A stretch of 64,000 nt of DNA from the NCBI GenBank assembly GCA_029891345.1, contig CM057009.1:287938966-288002965 (forward strand). The letters are read 5' to 3'. Both the position numbers and the translations under genes were made by a program. This document shows positions 35,476 to 45,734 of this stretch, in pieces; the stretch's first letter is position 1; the number at the start of each line of letters is the position of its first letter. Source of the stretch: Dryococelus australis. Its lineage: Eukaryota; Arthropoda; Insecta; Phasmatodea; Phasmatidae. The notes below the pieces were generated by a model. That model was not told the DNA's origin and did no database searches. It saw only the letters and a program-made list of their open reading frames with translations.

Positions 35476-36196
35476 CTCGCGGTTCACGCAGCACTCAGCA
35501 CTTTTCGAAGCCCTGCTTAACCCATTCAGACCCAGCGCACACGTTTATGTACATTACGCACGTATTGGTAATTTTCGCTCTGTACTGCGCACTGCGAAAC
35601 TCAGTGACCAATGACCTTACCTGTGGGTAAATAAATGATTAGTAAACTGTTCTACTGGTCTGAGTCATTATTGGCTCATATCACAGTAGATGAAAATAGA
35701 GCCTAAAAGTCAATGTCTGTGACAACGAAACAAGTGTTGTTTCGACTTAAGTACAGCACGCATCATAAATTTTTTTGTTTGCACACCTGAAACCGTAAAT
35801 TAATGTGGGTCTGAAAGGGTTAACTCTACTTGTATGCACGTACTGTATTCTTACACCGTATGTAAAATTAACATTGTCATGGGCCTCATCCCTTTATTCG
35901 TTGGTCGGCCAGCCGAATGTGTGAAACTATTAGAAAAGTAAACATTTTACAGATCTGCTAACTTTTAATCTTTATTCATTAAAAAACAGAAAGAGAAAGT
36001 AATCATTTAAGTTAACACAAATTGTTACCTAACACTTTTTATTAGACGTTAAGTTATGGAACTACTTTCCCTCCATTGTTACCAACTTTACTAAGCACAT
36101 GCCGCTCAGTGCGCCCATTAAAATATGTGCAGATAGGAACAGTGACATTTTTTAAAGGTTGATTTCAAAAATGCTTACTTTATCGTGAACAGCCTT
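35476..36196. mobile_element. MITE family 1 copy, full length, split by a piggyBac MITE
   Basis: The left end is diverged (GCGGTTCACGCAGCACTCAG, then CACTTTTCGAAGCCCTGC) and stops at TTAA, where the 299-bp piggyBac MITE sits. The family sequence resumes with CTCTACTTGTATGCACG, CATGGGCCTCATCCCTTTAT and the right end CTTTATCGTGAACAGCC. Its left end lies about 35 bp upstream of the acceptor of the terminal sif exon. Confidence 0.75.
35521..35819. mobile_element. piggyBac-type MITE (299 bp) flanked by TTAA
   Basis: Ends CCCATTCAGACCCA and, inverted, CCCTTTCAGACCCA. TTAA flanks at 35517-35520 and 35820-35823. TTAA duplication with CCC-start ends is diagnostic of piggyBac elements. Uninterrupted copies of MITE family 1 carry TTAA at the same point (CCCTGCTTAAGATCT, seen inverted near 63755), which gives the empty site. 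Confidence 0.88.
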
Positions 36197-36567
36197 TATT
36201 TGTATGTCCATTGTGTATTCTCCCGCCTGATGCAAAATAAACATTGCCATCGACCTCACCGCTTTATTCTTGCGTCGGTCTAGCGAAACTGTGAAAATGT
36301 TAGAAAAGTAAATACTTTACAAAGCTGCTCATTTTTACAAATCGGAGCATTAAAAAAACCGAAAGCGAACGAAATATTTTAAGTTATCACAAATCGCCAC
36401 CTAACAATTTTCATTCGACTTTAAGATATGGAAATTATTTTTCTCCCTTATTACGAACTTACTGGGCTCATGTGACTCAGTGTGCCCATTAAAAAAAGTG
36501 CAGGTAGGGGCTGTAGCTATTTCCTAAGGTTGATTCCAAAAGTGCTCACTTTGTGGCGAACAGTCTT
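36197..36567. mobile_element. MITE family 1, 5'-truncated copy in tandem
   Basis: Starts inside the family body (TGTATGTCCATTGTGTATTC, AACATTGCCATCGACCTCAC) directly after the preceding copy and ends at GTGGCGAACAGTCTT. It lacks the left terminal repeat. Confidence 0.75.
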
Positions 36568-36990
36568 TACTTCATGCTTTTTAAATCAAACCCTTGAAAA
36601 AAATTACCATGTGTGAGGTGTTAGATTGTTTCATAAATATGTCATGTATAACAAATCACAAGCGTTTTATACTTGTGTTAACTTAAAAGTACCTTATGCT
36701 TAGTTAAATTGAACTTTCACTTAAATTGTATCTTTAAATTATAATATTTTAATTATCAGAAATAAGTACAAATAAAAACAGTGAGATAATAAATGTGGTG
36801 GTAATGCCTAGTAAGAAACAGCTTTTATGAAATATATTATTGCACTGAGCGCGCACGAATGCGGTGCGTTGGCCTTTGGCGTAATTTTCTAAGCTTTGTT
36901 TGGATGAGGCGGAGGAATATCCTGGAAGTAGATTTTTAGCAGGGCTTCAGAAAAGTTGGAAATAACTGTGAATATACTATAAATAACAAG
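36568..36990 (+). mobile_element. MITE family 2, copy B
   Basis: Shares TTTTTAAATCAAACCCTTGA, CACGAATGCGGTGCGTTGGC, GGATGAGGCGGAGGAATATC and GCTTCAGAAAAGTTGGAA with copies C and D. Lies in the last sif intron. Confidence 0.75.
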
Positions 36991-37155
36991 TTCTAGGGAC
37001 TGGGAAATATTTGCGAAATCCTTTTGGGGCAATCTGGAAATTAAACACATGCACAATACTGTCACATCAGTTTATTAGACACGGTCATACTGAACTCTGC
37101 AAGAAAACAATCCCCGAATCCCATGCCACCTGGTCCAAGTTCAAACTGGCGTGTA

Positions 37156-37393
37156 TAGGCTGTTCACGGTAAAGTGAGCACTTTTTAAGGCCCTTCCAAA
37201 TGGCTTTAACCACTAATAATTATATTTCATGGATGCTTCAGACGTTGACTCTTGGGTTTGGTGAACTGTATATGTTGTGTTTATTAGTAATGAGGCGGTA
37301 TTTATATTAAAAAATGGTAAAAATATAAATATTTACTTATAGCAAAAATTTAGCAGGACTTTAAAAAGTGCTCACTTTAACGTGAACAGCCTA
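37156..37393. mobile_element. MITE family 1, short copy (238 bp)
   Basis: TAGGCTGTTCACGGTAAAGT ... ACTTTAACGTGAACAGCCTA, flanked by TA on both sides (37154-37155, 37394-37395). The outside flanks GGCGTG and CACGCC are also inverted, so the insertion may lie in a small palindrome. Much of the family interior is deleted. Confidence 0.85.
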
Positions 37394-37399
37394 TACACG

Positions 37400-39040
37400 C
37401 CGGGGCACCAGCCAATGAACAGAAACCTGGGGCTCGAATATGCACAGGGGCATTGGGTCCAGCTCGTTTAAAACGCGAAACTTTCCTGTCCCTAGAAATA
37501 AGAACCAGGCTACTACAATAGTCAGGGTTGATGGCTGTGTCAACCACGTGACACTAACCCTCCGGATAACATGGCAGTGGAGGCTACTTTGTGACAGGGT
37601 GGGTGACTTTGTGAAACACATTTATTTACATTATTATTAAAATTTTCTTCCATTCTGCAGAGGTTGTTTCAAATGTTCAGTTGTTCCGTTGGCTCCACTG
37701 GATATCCGGAACGTTACTTTGAATTATAAGGGTATATGATTTCTTCTATGTGTCACAATGTCACCTACTTTGGATACAAAGTGACCCCCACTTACAGTAC
37801 ATTATAAACTCATACACATACAATAAGAATTAACAAGCGGTGTGTGATGGTTCGCAAAGCAATAAGCACATAAGAAAAACAACAAACTATGAGTGTAACC
37901 AGGTAAAAGATAAAAGGAACATTTACCTGACTCGATGGAGTAAAAGTATGGAAAAGTCACAAAATAGGTAACACTATGATCAGATAAAAGAACAACTTAT
38001 ACACCCTCCATAGGTTCAGGGGTGATAATAATGTATGACTGGTCTTTGACTGGCAACGAAAAAAATAATAATAATAAACAGTCACTTGGTAACTCTCCCG
38101 TGTAGAGTCGCTATGACAAGCCGGCATTTAGCTCAGCGTCTCGTTCTGTCCACCTAAAAATGGGCACTCTCTAGAACTCGCCTGTGCGCAAACGAACCGG
38201 CAACTGCACGCGAGGTGTATGCCGACTGTGCGTGGGCTCTAGGTTGGATGTGTGCCAACCCCTTTGCAAACAGCCCGCATACAGTTGTACATGTGCTTCT
38301 GTTTCCCGGCTGCGGTGGAAAGCAAAGAGAAAGATATAAAAGCGCGATCTGCTGCTGACCTTGGCGTTCGTGCCAACCACCAGCCCTTGTACCGCAAGTG
38401 TTCGTTTTACAATGGCGCGCTTTGGTTGCTGAATTTTGTTTCAGTGGCCTACAGCTGGGAAGTCCCAAGATACACTTCAACATAGAATTTCTACTTTGAT
38501 ATTAAAATAATTGCCGCGAAAATTTTGATTTTTAAAGATTATTTCTCACTCTGAATATCATTTATAAAACTGATTCATAAAACTTACGAATTTCTCGTCA
38601 GTTTTGTCTAAGTTGTACAAAATAGTGTTAAAAAATTTTCCCCAATTTATTAGTTAATTAACTTCAAAATTATTCAATTTAGTCTTAAGATTGTGTTTTG
38701 TGTTTGATAAGCTTGTTTATTCAAAGAATTCCTGTTTTTTAAATACAACATGCAATTAATATAAAGACAACAATAAAACATTTGAATTTATTTTTGAACT
38801 CTTGGGGACGTGTAGAGTGCGCCCGACAGAGATTTAAAAGGAAATTCAGTACCTGACAAGCAGTTTGGTCGGGAACACAAGCACGGGCGGTTTTGGCATT
38901 CGTCCGTGATTGACAACTGCGCATCCTCACGAACTGGCATGCATCCTGTCAATGGCAAACGAGGTGATGCTGGGTGCCAACTTCGACACGAGCGGCAGGG
39001 TGGCACTCAATCACCGACGAGAGGAGGGCAATTGGGGGCG
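37400..39040. other. Intron sequence, no family recognised
   Basis: Part of the last sif intron. Moderately GC-rich patches at 38150-38480 and 38800-39040 carry short frames on both strands without family similarity. Confidence 0.35.
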
Positions 39041-39049
39041 TGGCCAGAC

Positions 39050-39340
39050 TATATAAACGAGGTCGCCAGAGTGTCGGCCATCTTTATCCTTCACCACGCT
39101 CCGGGTCACTGACAGCGCAGAGTGCTGCCGCCGCTGACCGACTTCGAACTCCAGTGACGTGAGGCAACGCGAGAGGAGAAAATCCGCCACGAGGGGGATC
39201 CAGTGACGAGTCCGATTTGGATATCAGTGTATACCGAACGGATTGTTGGATTGCTTTAGTAGCAGCTTAGTTGAGGAGCATTTACTATTGAGATTTAATA
39301 ACGATTTATTGTAATAGAATCCCCAAATAAATGATATTTT
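39050..39340 (+). promoter_or_regulatory. Promoter-like TATA box with downstream AATAAA; possible solo LTR
   Basis: TATATAAA at 39050-39057 follows a GC-rich stretch (GGGGGCGTGGCCAGAC). AATAAA occurs at 39326-39331, then an AT-rich stretch. This U3-R-U5-like order is seen in LTRs. I could not find TG...CA ends or a target duplication, so an LTR is only a suggestion. Confidence 0.25.
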
Positions 39341-39744
39341 ATTATCAATGGAGAGTTATTTTATATAAAGAGTATTCCTGGTTGTTATAGTCATTATTAA
39401 GAGTGTTATGAAATCATAACCATAAACCCAGCTAAGAGGAGCTCATGAACAAATAATAGCTACGTCCATAGTCTATTCCCTAGAGACTTTTATGTAGGAA
39501 AGTGTAATAGAACAATACGCACGAACTATACACATGACCGTGGGCAGGTATGCTGGCGAATACTCGCCCTTAGCGTGTCTTCCCCATAAGTAGGAGCGAG
39601 ACTTACATTTGCTTGCTAGATTTTCAGGCGCCTGTTTACCCATCGGAAACAACAAGCGAGACGGAAGTTGTCATTGGATGAAGTGCAGTAATCGTGAACT
39701 CCATTACGATTGGCTCGCAACGCTCGCGTATAATCTATTCACGG

Positions 39745-40390
39745 CTACTTCACACTTTTTAAATCAAATCTGTGAAAAATCACCCCATATATGGGCGTTT
39801 GTTTGTTTCATAAATATGACCTGTATTACAAACATTTCTAAAATATCTGTCATCACAAAAGTATCTCATTTTGGTTAAATAGGACTTTTACTTATATTTT
39901 ATTTAGAAATTCAAATATTTCATTTATATCTGGTATGAATAAAACCAGGGAAAATATATGTGTTGGTAACGCCTAATAATAAATATTTCTTATGCAAAAT
40001 ATTATTACACTGAGCACGCATGAATGCGGTGCGTAGTCTCTCTGGTATAATTTTCTATAGGCTGTTCACGGTAATTTGAGCACTTTTGAGGCCCTTTAGT
40101 TACTTTTCCTTTCTGCCATGTTTTATTCTTAAACCACATTTTAAAATCAATATTGCCATGTAAGTAATAAACACAGAGTGTCTATTCCACCACACTCGGA
40201 AGTTAACGTCAAAGGCTAAAATAAAATATATTTGTTGACTATTATTCCAAATGGGAGGGCTTTCGAAAGTGCTCACCTTACCGTGGATAGCCTACGGTCT
40301 AGGTTAAGCTTGGTTTGCATGAGGCGGAGGAATAGTTCTGAAGTAGAACTTCAGAAGGGCTTCAGAAAAGTTGGAAGTAACCCTGAATGG
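39745..40390 (+). mobile_element. MITE family 2, copy C, interrupted by MITE family 1
   Basis: The first part runs from TTCACACTTTTTAAATCAAA to TGCGGTGCGTAGTCTC and ATAATTTTCTA (40057). A family 1 MITE occupies 40058-40294. The second part resumes with AAGCTTGGTTTGCATGAGGC and GCTTCAGAAAAGTTGGAAGT. Copy B is continuous across this point. Confidence 0.8.
40058..40294. mobile_element. MITE family 1, short copy nested in MITE family 2
   Basis: TAGGCTGTTCACGGTAATTT ... CACCTTACCGTGGATAGCCTA. Left flank TA (40056-40057); the right TA is mutated. Same internal deletion class as the copy at 37156. Confidence 0.82.
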
Positions 40391-40399
40391 AACGTAACT

Positions 40400-41558
40400 G
40401 GCCTCGGTATAAGCGGTAAATCGAATAGACATCGTGTCCTAGGTCTCGTACAAAAATTACCATAGCTCCGAGTAATAAATATGTTTGTAGGAACCTTCTA
40501 GACTTTAAAAATAGGGGTAGCTATCTGAAGGGTAGTAGTTATCATCTAAATATCGTTAACATGGATAGTAATTACCACATAAATATTTGTCGTATTCCTG
40601 TTTGTTACAGTATTTGCTACTGTACGTACATAATATGTTGCTACAGGTGATCACTGCGTCCCTATTACAAAAAGAAATAGTACCTCAAACAGAAAAACTT
40701 CAACAGTATTTGGATTTTTCATACAGCAATCAAAATAGTAATGACCTAACAGACTGTTCTGTTGCTATTCTTGAACAGTTCTGGAGTCAGTTTGAAGGTA
40801 TCAGCAACCGAATATTCTGTTTTGTTATTGCAGTCATCGTTTCTGTGGAAACAACAGAAATGTTGTTCAAGTTGTTCTGTTTGTGGTAATATATGTTGTA
40901 GTAGGAACACAGTGCAATGCTGTAAAAACTACATGTACAGTAGCAAATAAAATCACACACGGAGGTACAACGAACAGTTCTGTTGGTGATACTACATATG
41001 TTGACAGTATTTAGATGATACCTACAACCTTTCCGATGGCTGTCCCTATTTTAAAAGTTTACATGGTTCCTTAGACCAAACTTTTTTTCCCGTATTGTGC
41101 AATGAACTTGTTGACCTGTCAAATAATATAATTTCATAGAAAGCTATCTTATATTTACACCAGTTTCTATTTAAAAAAAGGCTAAAGTTTGCCAATAATA
41201 TCGAACATTTAACCAGACATAAATCACAGAATTGTGTAGTCACGCATTTTCTGGTTGATATTATTTTTGGATGTACAGTAAACGTCAAACCTGTTCTATT
41301 AACCGCGCAGCTGTGACTTATTAAAAAATGTATAGTCACACTGTACTTGAGAACACCAAAGTGAGCAGGCCGCTTGTACCATGACTTCAAGCTAAATCGT
41401 GGTACTGGTCACCAACATGGCGCAACGCCGTTCGCGCGCGTGGTGGTTAACTTGCCAGCCGCCGGCCCAACCAATAGGGGATGTTACGCAAACGCACGGA
41501 GCCCAACGTGCAGCCAATCGAAGAATTGACACGGCAACAACAAAGGAACCACAACGTC
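40400..41558. other. Intron sequence, nothing recognised
   Basis: A 114-codon minus-strand frame (41390-41046) lacks family similarity. A CpG-rich patch lies at 41400-41480. Confidence 0.35.
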
Positions 41559-41568
41559 TTCCACTTCT

Positions 41569-41818
41569 GTGAAGAGTGAAGAGATTTGGGCAGCTCTTAA
41601 CAGCGAGGTCTCGAGAGCTGATGTGGGTGACTGAGGTAAATATGGCGCAAAGGCCGGAATGTAAGGGCGGGGGGGGGGAAGGGAGATCCCCGATTCACCA
41701 GCGCCATCGTCCGGCACGATTCCCAAACGTGAAAATCCGGGAGTTGACCGGCCGGATATTGAACCCGGTTCGCCGTGGTGGGAAGCGAGCAGGCTAATCG
41801 CTCAGCCATCGTGACCCC
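41569..41818 (-). mobile_element. tRNA-derived SINE, family A, with target duplications
   Basis: The reverse complement shows GATGGCTGAGCGATTAG (A box), GGTTCAATATCC (B box, one base extra) and the family body. Flanked by TTCCACTTCT (41559-41568) and TTTCACTTCT (41819-41828). A poly-G run lies inside at about 41670. Confidence 0.85.
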
Positions 41819-41829
41819 TTTCACTTCTC

Positions 41830-43110
41830 TAACTTGTATGTGCTATTTTATGGCTGTATCAGAGTGCTAGCTAGCAAAGTTTACACATGATGAACTGTAA
41901 AAAAATGAGTTAAAATTTTACACACAAAGTATTTTTGATATTTTTAACAAAATTCAATAAACTTTCAATTCAAAAATATTTTTGGATTTGTGTGGGATTA
42001 TGCCTCTGCACTACATATAGTAGGCCTACTTTAAGTGTTGGCAAGGCCATTACTCTGTTATTTACTTATTTAGTAACGAAAATTTCAGCAAAAAATCCTC
42101 ACAGACGAGCAACATTTTGCTTCGCCGCCTAAACGTAGACTACTCTATTCTTCGGCAATAAATTTTACTGCGCGTATAAAAAGCTTTTGCAAATTTTCAC
42201 ACAAATACAGGTATCCGCCATCTAACAACCCCACGAAGCGTGAAATTTAGCCCCCGTAACCATCCACAATTTGTAACTGATTTCAAGTGAAGTCGTTTAA
42301 ACTGTTACTGATGTGGTTCAATTTTCGTTATTTTATCTTTAGATGTAGTAGAACAATATGAAATATCTATGGCTGTAGTTATCTCTTACCTCTTTAAAAT
42401 GATTTTACACTTTAATTAATAAACTAAGCAATTTTTACAGTGTTAAAACCTGACCTAATGCAACCTATACTCTAATGTAACCTAACTAACAAAGCCTAAA
42501 CTAATATACTATAAACTAAACTATGATCTATATATATTTCAGGTGAATGATTTGTTTGGAACGTGCCAGGCAGAAGCTGACTGAGAAAAATAACGTATAT
42601 TATTAATGGGAGAAACAGAAGATCTGCCAGCCAAAAGTTTCATTCAAATGGTTTCGCAGAACACCCAAAAACTAACTTGCTATTTTCAAGAAGTGTTTAG
42701 ACTTTAGTTGTCATGCTCGCTTTCCCAGATATATTGACGGAATAGTAAAGTGCATACTGTAGTACCCATATTCATAACACACACCTCGAAAAGTATTCCA
42801 CCACCGAGATTACTGAGTTACCTGGTTGCTTAAGGCGCAAGAGAAATTATGGGATGAAAAGACACATTTTCTGTGCAGATGCCAGCCTGTCATTCCGGTG
42901 TCTGTTTGCAATGCGCCTACTGTCCTAGCAAACAGATTTAGTGAACAACTGCATTAATGGTGGCGCAGAAAGGATTTCTTTTTTTTTAAAGTCTGTTGTT
43001 AGCAGTTCTATATTTGAAGCGTGATATAGAGCAAAAATTTCCGTAGTTAGTAAGTGTTAAAACATTTTATTGCAGTTTAGAAAGTTCACTGAAGAAATAT
43101 TTACAGTTAT
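41830..43110. other. AT-rich intron sequence, nothing recognised
   Basis: No supported feature. Confidence 0.35.
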
Positions 43111-43114
43111 ACAA

Positions 43115-43330
43115 CATAGTTGCCTCGCTCGGGAGCCGCAATGACGTAGCTGCAAGAGTGTTCGCCTGCTACCAAGGCGAACAGGGTTCTTTCCCAGGCG
43201 GGGTCCCTCCCGGGATTTTCGCACGTGGATTTTCTCGGGGATCGTCTGTTTCTCCCGCTCTTACATTCCTGCACTGCTCCATTCTCATATCGCCTCACCC
43301 TTGTCGGCTCTCAAGATCCCGATGTTAAAT
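43115..43330 (+). mobile_element. tRNA-derived SINE, family A
   Basis: CGGGAGCCGCAATGACGTAG, a diverged B box (AGGGTTCTTTCCC) and body GGGATTTTCGCACGTGGATT, CTCGGGGATCGTCTGTTTC, GTCGGCTCTCAAGATC. Its 3' end lies about 60 bp from the donor of the 249-nt sif exon. It is inverted relative to the copy at 41569. Confidence 0.75.
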
Positions 43331-43389
43331 AGCCGCACGAACCTCACCCAACTCTCCACTTGAAGCCTGGCTCGGACACGGTAGCTCAC

Positions 43390-43638
43390 CTAGGTCCTTC
43401 GACACCAGCGGCTGGTAGTTCTCTGGCTGGTGTGAAGACTGAATGAGGCGTGCTTGACTGCCTGTGCTGCCGGCTGACAAAGTCGATGTGGTACTCAGAC
43501 TCAAGTGGTTCGGCGTCCTGCCTAGGGAAGCCTTGCTCTTGCTCGTCACAGTCGTGCAGGGCTGACTCTCCTCTTCGCCTTCCGACTTGGTGCCGGGGTC
43601 GCATTCGCTCCTTCCCTTCTCCACTGCGTTCATCTCAT
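43390..43638 (-). CDS. sif: still life, symmetric 249-nt exon in the C-terminal tail
   Basis: This minus-strand exon joins the previous one in phase: G plus AT gives Asp, so the junction reads [17 protein letters not shown]. It continues with [20 protein letters not shown] and [12 protein letters not shown], a low-complexity Ser/Thr/Gly stretch that I recall in Sif C-terminal tails. The acceptor is TTGGCAG (AG at 43640-43639) and the donor CTAG|GTGAGC (GT at 43389-43388). Length is 249 nt, phase 1 on both sides, so skipping would keep the frame and a cassette exon is possible. The acceptor sits at the edge of a minisatellite whose ~50-bp unit repeats the acceptor and the first exon bases. A SINE (43115-43330) lies about 60 bp past the donor. 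Reading on through the donor meets a stop after about 20 more codons. Confidence 0.75.
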
Positions 43639-44125
43639 CTGCCAACATTACATTGCACATAATGACACATGCACTGCGTTCATCTCATCTCCCGCATTAC
43701 ATTACACCTACTGACACATGCACTACACTAATCTCATCTGCCAGTATTACATTACACCTACTAACACATGCTATGGGTCCATCTCATCTGCCAGCATTAC
43801 ATTACACCTACTAACACATGCTATGCGTCTATCTCATCTGCCAGCATTGTATGACACCTACTGACACATGCACTGCGTCCATCTCACCTGCCAGCATTAC
43901 ATTATGCATACTGACACATGCACTGCGTTCATCACATCTGCCTATTACATTACATCTACTGACACATTCACTGCATTCATCTCATTTACCGACATTACAT
44001 TACACATACTGACACACTCACTATGCTCATCTCATCTGCCAGTATTACGTTACACCTTCTGACACATGCACTGCGGTCATCTCAGCTGCCATTTTCACAT
44101 TACACCTACCGACACATGCACTGAG
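43625..44125. repeat. Minisatellite, ten ~50-bp units amplifying a sif splice acceptor
   Basis: Unit on the plus strand: CATCTCATCTGCCAGCATTA then CATTACACCTACTGACACATGCACTGCGTT. The core CATCTCATCTGCC starts near 43631, 43680, 43730, 43780, 43830, 43880, 43930, 43978, 44030 and 44080. On the minus strand each unit reads ...TAATGCTGGCAG|ATGAGATGAACG; the first unit is the real acceptor and first bases of the exon ending at 43390. Two units have lost CAG (near 43690 and 43987). The unit near 43880 reads GGCAG|GTGAGA, also a donor-like sequence. Confidence 0.9.
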
Positions 44126-44135
44126 GCAGGTTCGT

Positions 44136-44340
44136 ACTGACTGTTCACGATTAATCGAGCGCTTTTAAAGTCCCCACGTAAGAGTCAATTTCTCATTCCC
44201 GTCCTGTATCTTTCCACTAAACGTAAAATTAATATTACCACGGGCCTGTTTACTTTATTCACGTGCCAACTAAGCGGATTTCTGAAAATGTTAGACACGT
44301 AAATGTCTCGCTATTATGTAAGTTCGTTGTCTTATACGCA
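44136..44340. mobile_element. MITE family 1, left-end fragment
   Basis: ACTGACTGTTCACGATTAAT, CGAGCGCTTTTAAAG and CACGGGCCTGTTTACTTTAT match the left half of the family. The right half is missing. Confidence 0.65.
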
Positions 44341-44651
44341 TGGAAAAAATAAAAATCACAATATAAATTAAATAAATACAATTTCTACAAATGTGACCAC
44401 ACCACTATTTAAACACGTTAAGATTCCCTCCTACTTGCAGATTCACTGAAAAAAAAAATTGGGAAAAATACTTGGCAATTGTAAGGCAATAACTGCGAAC
44501 GTGTTTCGGAAAAATATTTTTCTTTACACGGAAGATTGAATAACCGTACTCTGGAGTAAAATTCACCTATAAAAATTTTGGAAAATCCCATATATGGATG
44601 GGAAAACTACCTTACGACGTGTGCATCTTCTCAGCATTGTCTCAACAGCTA

Positions 44652-45073
44652 AAGGCTGTTCACGGTAAAATAAGCACTTTTGAAAGCCATGCGTACGATC
44701 TACTTGTATGCACGATGTGTATATTCTGTCGCCTTATGTAAAATCAACATTGGCATGGGCCTCATTACTTTATTCATACGTCGGTAAAGTAAAACTGTGA
44801 AATTATTAGGAAAGTAAATATTTTACAAATCTGCTAATTGTTACACTTCCAGACATTCAAAAAACAGAAAAGGAAAGAAATAATTTAAGTTGTCACAAAT
44901 GGATATCGAGGACTTTTTATCCGACGTTAAGATATGGAACTAATGTCCTTCCATTGCTACCAACTTTACTGGGTGCATGTCATTCAGTGCACCCGTTAAA
45001 ATATATGCAGGCAGTGGAAGTGACTTTTTCAAATGTTCTATTTAAAAGTGCTCACTTTATCCTGAACAGCCTT
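44652..45073. mobile_element. MITE family 1, full-length copy (422 bp)
   Basis: AAGGCTGTTCACGGTAAAAT ... CACTTTATCCTGAACAGCCTT, flanked by TA (44650-44651, 45074-45075). Interior has the family blocks GATCTACTTGTATGCACG and GGCATGGGCCTCATTACTTT. Confidence 0.88.
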
Positions 45074-45079
45074 TAAGTG

Positions 45080-45650
45080 GGAGGATGGGCGGAGGAAACA
45101 AAATGAGACGCCATGATGGACAGCTGGTAGGACACATTCCTTACGGAAGGTATAATACTAAGAAAGAAAAATTAATTTTTAGGTAGAGAAAATCAGTAAA
45201 ATACCATATTGTCAAATAGTTACGAATAAAATGATTGTAATAAAAAAGAAAAAAAATCTTAAGAGACTGTGAAAAAAGAATAACTTTTTGTCCCCGTGTT
45301 CGAATTTCAATATACGCAGCTAACTTTACTCGCATACCTTTATGCCAAGGGAATTATTAAAAGACTGTGAAAGGAATTTATTTAAAGAAGTAATAAAGCC
45401 ACAAAAGGAATTCTACACAAACTTTCTTTGTACACCACAGTGTAATTGAGCAATCTGTAACAAGAAATAATTATTATAAGTAGTTCTAGGAATAAATAAT
45501 TCCTAGAATGTTCTATCTAATAATAAGAAATAGTTTAGGGAAAAAATTTTATAATAATTATTTATATTAAAAACTTTGCAGCTATCTTAAATTTATAATT
45601 TACTTTTCGCTGTAGCATATTTAAACTCACTTATAATCACTTAAAGTACT
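45080..45650. other. AT-rich intron sequence, nothing recognised
   Basis: No supported feature. Confidence 0.35.
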
Positions 45651-45657
45651 ACGCTGT

Positions 45658-45730
45658 CGTCGTGGTGCAATGGATAGCGCACGGGCGTTAACTGTCAGAA
45701 GATCAAAGTTCGCACCCTCCCACCGGCAAG
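45658..45730 (+). other. tRNA-like sequence (pseudo-tRNA or SINE head)
   Basis: GTGGTGCAATGGATAGCGCA resembles the D-arm of arginine-type tRNAs, and AAAGTTCGCACCCT the T-arm, at near-tRNA spacing. The acceptor and anticodon stems do not pair well, so it is not a working tRNA gene. Confidence 0.5.
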
Positions 45731-45734
45731 TGTC

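Noticed and set aside
34967-35494. 175-codon minus-strand frame rich in Arg/Ser
   Set aside because: Same strand but a different frame from the terminal sif exon; the composition comes from GC-rich DNA. Only the SPVWKPRDM frame joins in phase.
37156-37393. Small regulatory hairpin RNA
   Set aside because: The inverted repeats are the ends of a MITE found in many copies with TA flanks.
41046-41390. 114-codon minus-strand frame
   Set aside because: No recognisable motif, no splice-site or phase link to sif, and its length is not remarkable for a 64-kb window.
43587-44062. Plus-strand frames with repeated SSHLP motifs
   Set aside because: Translation of the minisatellite in the strand opposite to sif.
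43625-44125. CRISPR array
   Set aside because: Ten ~50-bp units with no distinct spacers; they are head-to-tail minisatellite copies of a splice-acceptor region in eukaryotic DNA.
45658-45730. Functional tRNA gene
   Set aside because: D- and T-arm-like sequences are present but the acceptor and anticodon stems do not pair.
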